Of a DNA stretch of 5,716 nt, positions 1-5,716 are shown piece after piece. The DNA lies in NCBI GenBank assembly GCA_030590585.1, contig JAUUYD010000174.1:1-5716 (forward strand), written 5' to 3'. The translations under genes and the position numbers were made by a program. The notes under the pieces were generated by a model. It did not search any database. It was not told the DNA's origin and worked only from the letters and a program-made list of their open reading frames with translations. The stretch is from Spirochaeta sp. (lineage in GTDB: Bacteria; Spirochaetota; Spirochaetia; Spirochaetales_E; Spirochaetaceae_B). Positions within the stretch are counted from its first letter, which is position 1, and each line of letters opens with the position of its first letter.

Positions 1-852
1 GGATTCTTCATGTGTGATGGAGAAAAGTTGAATATTGATGTCGTTATCCCGGTTCTCCACGGTAGTTTCGGTGAAGACGGAACAATGCAGGGACTACTGG
101 AAATCGCCAGGGTTCCGTATGCAGGCTCCGGTGTATTGGGCAGCGCAGTAGGCATGGACAAAGATATGGCCAAACGTTTCTGGCTTCAGGCCGGACTGCC
201 GGTGGTTCCCTGGAGAACATTGTATGCCGGGTCTGATTTACCGGACTCAACTACCCTTGCCGTAGAACTATTCAAGGAACTCGGCCGGCCCCTGTTTGTA
301 AAACCTGCCAATGCCGGATCGTCGGTTGGCGTCAGCCGGGTAAAAAACGAGAAGGAACTTAAAGACGCCCTGGATGCCGCCTGGCTCCACGACAGAAAGA
401 TTCTGGTGGAAAAAGCAATTAACGGCAGGGAAATTGAGTGTTCAGTTATGGGCTATGCCTCTCCGACAGCCTACCCTCCCGGTGAAATCATCCCACGGGG
501 AGAACATATTTTTTATGATTACGATGCCAAGTACACCGACCCGGATGGTGCTTTGCTCAAAGTCCCGGCCAATCTGTCGGAATCAACAGCTGTGCTGATA
601 AAGTCAATTGCTGAAAACGCCTATCGTATTGTTGAAGCCGGGGGGCTCTCACGGGTGGACTTTCTGCTGGAAAGTGATACCGGGGAGGTTTTCATCAACG
701 AAATCAACACCATCCCGGGTATGACATCCATCAGCCTGTTCCCCCGGATGACCGCCGCGGCCGGAGTGGATTTCACTGCAATGCTCGACATGCTCATCGA
801 AGGGGCATTGAATGAATTTTCCCGTAAAGAAGGACTTTCATACCGGCGCTGA
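1..852 (+). CDS. ddl: D-alanine--D-alanine ligase, C-terminal part (start outside window)
   Basis: This cytoplasmic ATP-grasp enzyme joins two D-alanines with ATP to make the dipeptide that ends the peptidoglycan stem peptide. The frame is open from base 1, so the gene enters from the left. By comparison with E. coli DdlA, roughly 90-100 N-terminal residues are missing. The ATG at 10 is internal, because the substrate-binding segment PVLHGSFGEDG follows only about 14 residues later. Counting from that ATG, other family motifs are MDKDMAKR (49-56), the ATP-binding PLFVKPANAGSSVGVS (94-109), REIECSVMG (140-148), the omega-loop YDYDAKY (169-175) and the Mg-binding FINEINTIPGMT (228-239). The Lys-Tyr pair (174-175) is the form that known families associate with D-Ala-D-Ala, not the D-lactate specificity of VanA-type ligases. 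The next gene is convergent, 48 bp away, with no clear terminator between. The family call is very secure. Confidence 0.96.
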   Translation, partial: GFFMCDGEKLNIDVVIPVLHGSFGEDGTMQGLLEIARVPYAGSGVLGSAVGMDKDMAKRFWLQAGLPVVPWRTLYAGSDLPDSTTLAVELFKELGRPLFVKPANAGSSVGVSRVKNEKELKDALDAAWLHDRKILVEKAINGREIECSVMGYASPTAYPPGEIIPRGEHIFYDYDAKYTDPDGALLKVPANLSESTAVLIKSIAENAYRIVEAGGLSRVDFLLESDTGEVFINEINTIPGMTSISLFPRMTAAAGVDFTAMLDMLIEGALNEFSRKEGLSYRR

Positions 853-900
853 ACTGATTTCAGGAGAAATCCAAAATCTATGCTCGGCAAATGAATGGTA

Positions 901-1908
901 TCATACCCCTGTATCCGGGCCGTCTCCGTCCACTGCAGCAGCCAGTTCCTTCAGCCATTCTTCAGTATCCGGGGGTCCGGCGGATATTATATCCGGGCCA
1001 TGATATGGACACCCGATCAGGAACCCAGTGTCAGGAGTCAGTGACAGCCTACCATCACCGCTGCACAGCACAGTGAATATCCGCCCCTCACGGATGTCTA
1101 TCTCAAATACCAGCTTTTCAAATCCTTCCAACCCGCTGATTCTTTCACTGAATTTCGGAGTTTTACCCCAAGTCCATTCATCGGAACCAAGGCGCTGAAG
1201 GCTGGTTCTGAAAACTGAGTCATCTTCAAAATCAGAAGGGCTGATCCGAACAGGACCCTCGGGAGAACCCCATTTCGCCGCCAGGGCTTCTACCGCATCC
1301 GAAACAGATATCCCGGATATAACTTCAGAAAGATTCACCACTGGAGATGGATTTGAAGATACTCCACGGATTTCCATATCCCTGTGATTTGTATGAAGAA
1401 ACATTCTCAAGTTGTCCAGGTCGGCATTCACAAGTAATGTGCCATGGTGCATGGAACAACCTGAAGCCTGTCTGAAGGCACTGCCGCTGACTTTGGAATT
1501 CTGGATGACCAGATCGTAACGATCATTCAATCCGGCTTGAATACCAAGAGTTGAGAGAGCTTTAACTATACGGAGAAGATTGCCTTTCTTATCTGGCACA
1601 GGATTACCGGTGATTACTGAAAAGTTTAAATTCCCGGGACCGTGAACAACGGTACCCCCGCCGGAAACCCTGCGTAATAAAGGGATTCGTCTGCGCCGGA
1701 CCAGGCCCGTTCGACATTCCCTCCAGGGATTCTGAAATCGCCCGATAACCACTGAAGGGTTATTCTCATAAAGAAACAGAATATAATCACCCGCTTGAAC
1801 CCTTGAAAGTAATGATTCTTCCATCGCCAGGTTTTTCGCTGAATCCCGGCTTTTTGACAGGAATACGCCTCCCTGAAGATTCAAGTCTGTTATCATAAAA
1901 ATCATCAT
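901..1908 (-). CDS. lplA: Lipoate-protein ligase A
   Basis: This enzyme activates free lipoate with ATP to lipoyl-AMP and transfers it to the lysine of lipoyl domains (2-oxoacid dehydrogenase E2 subunits, glycine-cleavage H protein), so it serves lipoate salvage in the cytoplasm. With the ATG at 1908 the protein has 335 residues, close to the 337 of E. coli LplA. Visible motifs are NLAMEES (26-32), VVIGRFQNPWREC (53-65), RRVSGGGTVVH (79-89), DRYDLV (129-134), KVSGSAFR with the expected catalytic Lys139, and HHGTLLVNAD (154-163). The C-terminal accessory domain is present, including WTWGKTPKFS (245-254), so this is the long, self-sufficient LplA form. The start is uncertain. ATGs at 1950, 1908, 1905 and 1896 and a TTG at 1953 are all in frame, and none has a strong ribosome-binding site. 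Family alignment favours 1908-1896, while 1950 has only a weak GGA at usable distance. It is convergent with ddl and divergent from the regulator. Confidence 0.94.
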   Translation of the reverse strand: MMIFMITDLNLQGGVFLSKSRDSAKNLAMEESLLSRVQAGDYILFLYENNPSVVIGRFQNPWRECRTGLVRRRRIPLLRRVSGGGTVVHGPGNLNFSVITGNPVPDKKGNLLRIVKALSTLGIQAGLNDRYDLVIQNSKVSGSAFRQASGCSMHHGTLLVNADLDNLRMFLHTNHRDMEIRGVSSNPSPVVNLSEVISGISVSDAVEALAAKWGSPEGPVRISPSDFEDDSVFRTSLQRLGSDEWTWGKTPKFSERISGLEGFEKLVFEIDIREGRIFTVLCSGDGRLSLTPDTGFLIGCPYHGPDIISAGPPDTEEWLKELAAAVDGDGPDTGV

Positions 1909-1952
1909 ACTATGAAATTGATGGAAATCGGTCTCAATACTGCATTTCATCA

Positions 1953-1980
1953 ATCATATCCGTGACAAACCGTATGCAAA
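1953..1980 (-). promoter_or_regulatory. Possible leftward promoter for lplA
   Basis: On the minus strand, TTTGCA (1980-1975, 4 of 6 matches to the -35 consensus) is followed after 16 bases by TATGAT (1958-1953, 5 of 6 matches to the -10 consensus). Transcription would begin near 1946, just inside the ATG at 1950. That would fit translation from 1908, 1905 or 1896. It overlaps the rightward promoter. The match is modest and AT-rich intergenic DNA often gives such hits. Confidence 0.3.
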
Positions 1981-1990
1981 TTATTATGAT
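1962..1990 (+). promoter_or_regulatory. Likely sigma-70-type promoter of the HD-GYP regulator gene
   Basis: GTGACA (1962-1967, 5 of 6 matches to TTGACA) and TATGAT (1985-1990, 5 of 6 matches to TATAAT) are separated by exactly 17 bases, the optimal spacing. A start site near 1996-1998 would give a leader of about 25 bases before the ATG at 2021. The placement directly upstream of a gene with no co-directional neighbour supports a real promoter. It has not been tested by any experiment visible here. Confidence 0.5.
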
Positions 1991-1991
1991 T

Positions 1992-2009
1992 CCTTATCTA
2001 AGGATAAGG
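1992..2009. repeat. Perfect 7-bp inverted repeat between the -10 box and the start codon
   Basis: CCTTATC (1992-1998) and GATAAGG (2003-2009) are exact reverse complements separated by TAAG. The right arm carries the AAGG that probably serves as the Shine-Dalgarno sequence of the gene starting at 2021. The repeat covers the predicted transcription start near 1997, so most of the left arm would be missing from that transcript. A DNA operator is therefore more likely than an mRNA hairpin. If transcription starts further upstream, the hairpin could mask the ribosome-binding site. A repeat of this size can arise by chance in a few kilobases; its position is the only reason to list it. Confidence 0.35.
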
Positions 2010-2020
2010 CTTGCCAACTT

Positions 2021-3550
2021 ATGAAAGATGACTTGAGCACTTTACTGAAGGACAATAGCGATCTGTCAGTTAGCTCCGACGAAAGCACTTTAATGGTGCT
2101 GATCGTCGATGACGAACCTACAGTTCATGATATTACCGCCCTCGTTTTGAAAAATTTTCGATACCGGGGATACAAGCTCAAACTCATGAGCGCATACTCT
2201 GCAACAGAAGCACGGGGGATACTGGCATCTCACGGCCCCTTTGCCCTGATTCTGCTTGATGTCATTATGGAAACCGACGATGCGGGTTTGGGTCTGGCCC
2301 GATATATCCGAGAAGAACTTAAAGATCCCATGGTGAGGATTATTCTCCGTACCGGACAACCCGGAATGGTTCCGCAGCGCCAGGTTATGCGGGAATATGA
2401 AATTGATGACTACAAGGAAAAAGCGGAACTGACCAGCGAGCGCTTTGATGCAGCTGTAACAGCATCAATCAGAACCTATCTGGGATTCAGGAAGCTGGAA
2501 CAAAGCCGGCAGGGTCTTATACGGATTCTTGATGCTATCAGGGATATTGAACGCAGTAGTTTCGATGAAGATCTCTCCGGCAATATCCTGGAACAAATTG
2601 AATATGTAATGAACAGGGGCACTAAACCGGGAAGCGGATCAATCCTGGTTACTGAAAATGGCAATGGGGGCCACATACTCTCCGGCCGTGGTATACATGA
2701 GAATCTCGATGGCTGTGATCTTGAAAAACTGAATAATCCGGAAATCATTAAAATAATTCAGAATACACTGAAATCCGGAACTACCCTGCATGACGGTCAC
2801 CACATTATGACCACCCTTCTCTCCAATAAAGGAGGGCGATACCTGGCTTATTTTGAAGATATCAGGGAATTCGGGGACATGGAACGTTATCTTGTTGAGC
2901 TTTATGCATCCCATGTCAATGTATCACTGAACAACATGATGCTCACCAGAGAGTTGATTAATACCCAGAAAGAGATTATCGCCACCCTGGGAGAAGTTAT
3001 AGAAACCAAATCCGGTGAAACCGGTAAGCATGTACAGAGGGTGGGAGAACTTGCAATTCTTCTGGCAGAAAACAAGGGACTTGAACCTGACAGACGTGAC
3101 ATTCTTATGTTTGCCGCGCCTCTTCATGATATCGGGAAGGTTGGCATACCGGATAATATCCTGAAAAAACCCGAAAAGCTGAATGAAGAAGAATACGAAG
3201 TGATGAAAACTCACGCCCAGATCGGGTACAACATCCTAAAAGCCAGTAAAAAAGATGTACTTCAATTAGCTGCTACAATTTGCCTTGAACATCACGAGTG
3301 GTGGAACGGAAAGGGGTATCCCGGAGGTATTTCCGGTCATAAGATTTCCCTTGAGGCCCGTATCTGCTCGGTTGCCGATGTACTTGACGCACTCAGATCA
3401 AAAAGAATCTACAAAGACGCAGTATCCCTGGATGATGCCATGGAAATTATCAAGCAGGGCCGGGGAACTCAGTTCGATCCGGAACTCGTTGATATTCTAT
3501 TTTCCAACAAAGACAAAGTTGAGCTTATTTATCAAAACTATGAAAATTGA
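2021..3550 (+). CDS. Response regulator with DUF3369 and HD-GYP domains (probable c-di-GMP phosphodiesterase)
   Basis: This is a cytoplasmic two-component output protein that probably hydrolyses cyclic-di-GMP when phosphorylated by a histidine kinase. The receiver domain (about 25-155) has the acidic pair D30-D31, phospho-acceptor D80 in LLDVIM, and T111 in ILRTGQPG. A middle region (about 160-315) matches the style of DUF3369, a domain usually found in this arrangement. The HD-GYP domain (about 318-500) has E333, H337, H369-D370-x2-K373 (LHDIGK), H398, H424-H425, GYP (432-434) and D453. From memory, their spacing is identical to the nine ligands of the trinuclear-iron enzyme PmGH, so catalytic activity is likely. 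No transmembrane segment or signal peptide is visible. The ATG at 2021 follows AAGG (2006-2009) by 11 bases. It is transcribed alone, with no kinase next to it, so its partner is unknown. The cut-off from the convergent antiporter is only 9 bp. Confidence 0.93.
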   Translation: MKDDLSTLLKDNSDLSVSSDESTLMVLIVDDEPTVHDITALVLKNFRYRGYKLKLMSAYSATEARGILASHGPFALILLDVIMETDDAGLGLARYIREELKDPMVRIILRTGQPGMVPQRQVMREYEIDDYKEKAELTSERFDAAVTASIRTYLGFRKLEQSRQGLIRILDAIRDIERSSFDEDLSGNILEQIEYVMNRGTKPGSGSILVTENGNGGHILSGRGIHENLDGCDLEKLNNPEIIKIIQNTLKSGTTLHDGHHIMTTLLSNKGGRYLAYFEDIREFGDMERYLVELYASHVNVSLNNMMLTRELINTQKEIIATLGEVIETKSGETGKHVQRVGELAILLAENKGLEPDRRDILMFAAPLHDIGKVGIPDNILKKPEKLNEEEYEVMKTHAQIGYNILKASKKDVLQLAATICLEHHEWWNGKGYPGGISGHKISLEARICSVADVLDALRSKRIYKDAVSLDDAMEIIKQGRGTQFDPELVDILFSNKDKVELIYQNYEN

Positions 3551-3559
3551 CGATTCTGC

Positions 3560-4765
3560 TCATTCCCGGTCAATTGTGTTCTTTGGATGAAGCTGCAGCA
3601 GCTTCGGTCCCCCAGCTCTGATTCCAATCAGTCCCAGAGGGGCTGTAAATATAATAGCCACAAACGCATAGGCCAGGATAAGTTCCCCACCGGCAATACC
3701 TTCCTGCAGAGGAACAGCTCCCAGAGCCGCCTGAACCGTCGCTTTGGGAATATACGCAATAACCGAGAACAACTTCTCTTTTCGATTGAGTGAAGATCCC
3801 ATGGTGGCAAGCAGCACACCCAGAGACCGTGCAACAAGACCGCCTGAAATCAAAATCAGGGCCATGGGGCCGGCTTTAAGTGCTACATCGAGATGAACGG
3901 ACATACCAATCAGAACAAACAGAACTATTTCACTGAACACCCATAGTTTATTCAGTTTACCGGCGAGTTCATTGGCCACCCTGTCGGCTTTGGCCAGAAG
4001 AACAAAACCGATAGTCATTATACCCAGAACCGCGGCTGTATTGATCCATTCACCAAGCTGAACCAGGGTGACACTGAGCCCCAGGAGCAGCAGCACTTTC
4101 TCGGTAGCCCTGATTTTGTCGTAGTAATGTTCGAAAAACCAAACCAGAAAGAAACCCAGTATCAATCCCGGAAGAATACCGGCAAAAAGTGACCAGGGAA
4201 TCATTAAAAGGGATCTTACCAGACTTAAGCTCTCACCTTTGGCAAGTCTGAGGAACATGGTGAATATCGTGATAACAGCAACATTATCCAGACTGGCCCC
4301 GGCCAGCATCATCGTCGGTACATCCTTATCCACCCCGTAACCTTCTTCTTTCAAGGTAAGCATGGAGGGAACAACAGCTGCAGGCGATACTGCCGATAGC
4401 AGTGTGGCGGCAAGAGCCGCTATGCCCCATTCGAATCCCAGGATGTAGTGAAAGAGTAATGTTAAGGCAGAGGCCTCGAAAAGCGCCGGTATAAAGGCCA
4501 TTTTAATGGCCGCGGCTCCCACTTTCCTCAGAGAAGATAACTTTATACCCAGACCAGCTCGAAGCAGAATAATAATCAGGGCCAGAGATTTAAGAAAGGG
4601 AGCCATATTCCAGAGTTCCAGCGGAATTGAATCCCTCCACAACGAACCGATAATGACACCCCAGATGGTCATACCCAGAACACCTGGTAATCCGATTCGG
4701 GATGCAAGACGGCCGAAAAGCCATCCTCCCATCAGAATAAGAACAATAATGAGCTGAAGTGTCAT
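3560..4765 (-). CDS. Cation/proton antiporter, NHA/SLC9B-like (CPA2-type)
   Basis: This inner-membrane protein probably exchanges Na+ or another monovalent cation for H+ in pH and salt homeostasis. Its 401 residues are very hydrophobic, with about 12-13 membrane segments, fitting the NapA/NhaA-like fold. Segments typical of the NHA/SLC9B branch are IIILLRAGLGIKLSSLRKVG (64-83, with R69), SAVSPAAVVPSMLTL (124-138), YGVDKDVPTMMLAGASLDN (143-161), LFVLIGMSVHLD (282-293) and YIPKATVQAALG (338-349, with K341). At the ion-binding position, where relatives have Asp-Asp, this protein has D160-N161, so its transport mode or even activity is open. The ATG at 4765 begins a normal first membrane segment. 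A GGAG lies 16 bases upstream on the minus strand, too far to be a strong ribosome-binding site. Its end is convergent with the regulator gene and its start is divergent from the acetyltransferase. The substrate cannot be read from the sequence. Confidence 0.9.
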   Translation of the reverse strand: MTLQLIIVLILMGGWLFGRLASRIGLPGVLGMTIWGVIIGSLWRDSIPLELWNMAPFLKSLALIIILLRAGLGIKLSSLRKVGAAAIKMAFIPALFEASALTLLFHYILGFEWGIAALAATLLSAVSPAAVVPSMLTLKEEGYGVDKDVPTMMLAGASLDNVAVITIFTMFLRLAKGESLSLVRSLLMIPWSLFAGILPGLILGFFLVWFFEHYYDKIRATEKVLLLLGLSVTLVQLGEWINTAAVLGIMTIGFVLLAKADRVANELAGKLNKLWVFSEIVLFVLIGMSVHLDVALKAGPMALILISGGLVARSLGVLLATMGSSLNRKEKLFSVIAYIPKATVQAALGAVPLQEGIAGGELILAYAFVAIIFTAPLGLIGIRAGGPKLLQLHPKNTIDRE

Positions 4766-4813
4766 GATGATATTGTACCGTCTCCTACTGCTCTTGTGGT
4801 ACTCTGCAGCAAC

Positions 4814-5410
4814 ATGAAATACACCATTCGGAAGCTAAGACCGGAAGATGAAGAGGCAGTTCTCACAATCTGCTTTCTCACCCTGGACAATAACAACGAA
4901 AAGTACAGGGAACTGTCAGGATTGCACTGGGCCGTACCCTACCTCCGATACGAACTGGAGAACTGTTTTGCTGTCGCGGATGCAGAAGATATTCCGGTGG
5001 GTTACATCCTTTCGTCTCCAGAGGCAAAGAATTTCAGAAAGCTATTCCGCCCCAGAATGAAAAAGGAAATTAAACAGGCTTTACGAAAACAGAGGAAGGA
5101 GTTTCCCTTGGGTATGTACATCAGGGAATATATTGAATCTGTACATTATACCAACTCACTTCCCCGAAATATGGAACAGCAATACCCGGCTCATCTCCAT
5201 ATCAACATTCTACCCGAACATCAGGGGAAGGGTCTTGGTGTGATGTTGATTAAATCTCTTGTTGATCACCTGAAAGATATGGGCTGTTCAGGTGTCCATC
5301 TCGGCGTAAGCAGGAATAACACAGGCGCTATCCGTTTCTACGAAAGAACAGGTTTCAAACTGTTGAAGAAACGCCGTTTTGGAACGTTATATTACGGTTT
5401 GAAACTGTAA
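4814..5410 (+). CDS. GNAT-family N-acetyltransferase, substrate unknown
   Basis: This is a soluble acetyl-CoA-dependent acetyltransferase of about 198 residues. The N-terminal YTIRKLRPEDEEAV (3-16) is a typical first strand and helix. The acetyl-CoA pyrophosphate loop is in HLHINILPEHQGKGLG (127-142), matching the Q/R-x-x-G-x-G/A signature. Motif B is seen in NNTGAIRFYERTGF (168-181). Between the core strands lies an insert of about 25-50 residues starting near residue 74, with many Lys and Arg at first (RKLFRPRMKK, KQALRKQRK). The PAHLHINILPEHQGKGLG block resembles bacterial relatives of the acetyltransferase-like domain of O-GlcNAcase; this is an impression, not a substrate assignment. The ATG at 4814 matches the family start. 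A GTG at 4796 in the same frame would add six residues. Neither has a visible Shine-Dalgarno sequence. It diverges from the antiporter with 48 bp between starts and precedes radC by 67 bp. Confidence 0.88.
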   Translation: MKYTIRKLRPEDEEAVLTICFLTLDNNNEKYRELSGLHWAVPYLRYELENCFAVADAEDIPVGYILSSPEAKNFRKLFRPRMKKEIKQALRKQRKEFPLGMYIREYIESVHYTNSLPRNMEQQYPAHLHINILPEHQGKGLGVMLIKSLVDHLKDMGCSGVHLGVSRNNTGAIRFYERTGFKLLKKRRFGTLYYGLKL

Positions 5411-5477
5411 ATGAGATTTAATGAAAATAATGTGCTGAAAATGAATCATTCGATGTATTCAGCCAGTCATTGAAGGT

Positions 5478-5716
5478 ATGAAAACCTTAGTTCACGAACG
5501 TATTACAGATTTACTGCCGGAAGACAGACCCCGGGAGCGACTGGTATCCCGGGGGGTCTGTGCCCTTTCAGATATCGATCTTCTCACCCTGATGCTGGGT
5601 TCCGGAAGCAGCCGGAAGGGAGTTGTTAAACTCGCCGGGGACCTTCTTTCGGTTCTCGATGGTTCGGGAGATATTCCGGATGTCGGTGAACTCACTGCTA
5701 TTGAGGGAATCGGCCC
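5478..5716 (+). CDS. radC: RadC family protein (JAB-domain protein, UPF0758), N-terminal part
   Basis: Only the first 79 codons are inside the window; the frame is still open at the right edge. The visible part reads MKTLVHERITDLLPEDRPRE, followed by RLVSRGVCALSDIDLLTLML and GVVKLAGDLLSVL. It ends at ELTAIEGIGP. The RPRE...G...LSD.(E/D)LL pattern and the helix-hairpin-helix GIG are characteristic of the RadC N-terminus. The C-terminal JAB/MPN metal-binding domain with its HxH motif should lie beyond the window. RadC was named for DNA repair, but that role is disputed and the biochemical function is not settled. The ATG at 5478 is the only usual start codon after an in-frame stop at 5442-5444. 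GAAGG ends just one base before it, so that ribosome-binding site is too close to be standard. It may be co-transcribed with the acetyltransferase. Confidence 0.92.
   Translation, partial: MKTLVHERITDLLPEDRPRERLVSRGVCALSDIDLLTLMLGSGSSRKGVVKLAGDLLSVLDGSGDIPDVGELTAIEGIG

Noticed and set aside
856..871. Six-base stem GATTTC/GAAATC with a 4-base loop between the convergent ddl and lplA genes
   Set aside because: The stem is short and AT-rich and has no T-run after it on either strand, so it does not support a rho-independent terminator.
981..995. 15-base palindrome CGGATAT-T-ATATCCG
   Set aside because: It lies inside the conserved lplA reading frame near its 3' end. About one such palindrome is expected by chance every 10-20 kb, and nothing around it suggests a binding site.
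812..1076. Two short plus-strand frames overlapping the ends of ddl and lplA
   Set aside because: They lie opposite conserved lplA coding sequence or inside ddl, have no recognisable motifs, and look like shadows of the real genes.
3285..3590. Plus-strand frame of about 100 codons inside the regulator gene
   Set aside because: It overlaps the HD-GYP metal-site region of the regulator in another frame, and the in-frame protein there is clearly real.
3589..3605. Hairpin GAAGCTG/CAGCTTC close to the convergent ends of the regulator and antiporter genes
   Set aside because: It is coding sequence for the C-terminus of the antiporter, has a 3-base loop and no T-run on the plus strand. It is not a convincing terminator.
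5492..5695. Minus-strand frame of 67 codons at the right edge
   Set aside because: It is antisense to the recognisable RadC N-terminus and its Ser/Arg/Pro-rich composition is typical of a shadow frame.
1..5716. Mobile element, CRISPR array, tRNA/rRNA, toxin-antitoxin or phage-defence system
   Set aside because: I saw no transposase or integrase motifs, no regularly spaced repeats, no cloverleaf-like sequence and no defence-related protein domains. RadC family proteins can occur on mobile elements, but nothing else here supports that.

Overview
This window is an ordinary-looking stretch of chromosome from a bacterium of moderate GC content. It is densely coded, with six protein genes and no RNA gene, mobile element, CRISPR array or long non-coding gap. 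The gene set fits a free-living Gram-negative-type organism: a DdlA-type D-Ala-D-Ala ligase, a REC-DUF3369-HD-GYP regulator, an NHA/SLC9B-like antiporter and RadC. The overall flavour of the proteins suggests a spirochaete (Spirochaetales). This is a weak impression from protein style, not a demonstrated assignment.

Layout from left to right: (1) positions 1-852, plus strand, the C-terminal three quarters of a D-alanine--D-alanine ligase whose start lies outside the window; (2) 901-1908, minus strand, a full-length lipoate-protein ligase A, convergent with ddl; (3) a short divergent regulatory region (about 1909-2020) with a good sigma-70-type promoter for the rightward gene, a perfect inverted repeat next to it and a weaker possible leftward promoter; (4) 2021-3550, plus strand, a two-component response regulator with a cyclic-di-GMP phosphodiesterase (HD-GYP) output domain; (5) 3560-4765, minus strand, a cation/proton antiporter whose end lies 9 bp from the end of the regulator gene; (6) 4814-5410, plus strand, a GNAT acetyltransferase, divergent from the antiporter; (7) 5478 to the window edge, plus strand, the N-terminal part of RadC.

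Strand alternates at nearly every gene, so most of these are probably separate transcription units. Only the acetyltransferase and radC could share a transcript. The genes do not form an obvious pathway: they cover cell-wall precursor synthesis, lipoate salvage, c-di-GMP signalling, ion homeostasis, an unassigned acetylation and a DNA-repair-family protein. I found no convincing new multi-gene system. The best points for a second look are the Asp-Asn pair at the expected ion-binding site of the antiporter, the compact promoter and inverted repeat in front of the HD-GYP regulator, and the complete set of trinuclear-type metal ligands in that regulator.
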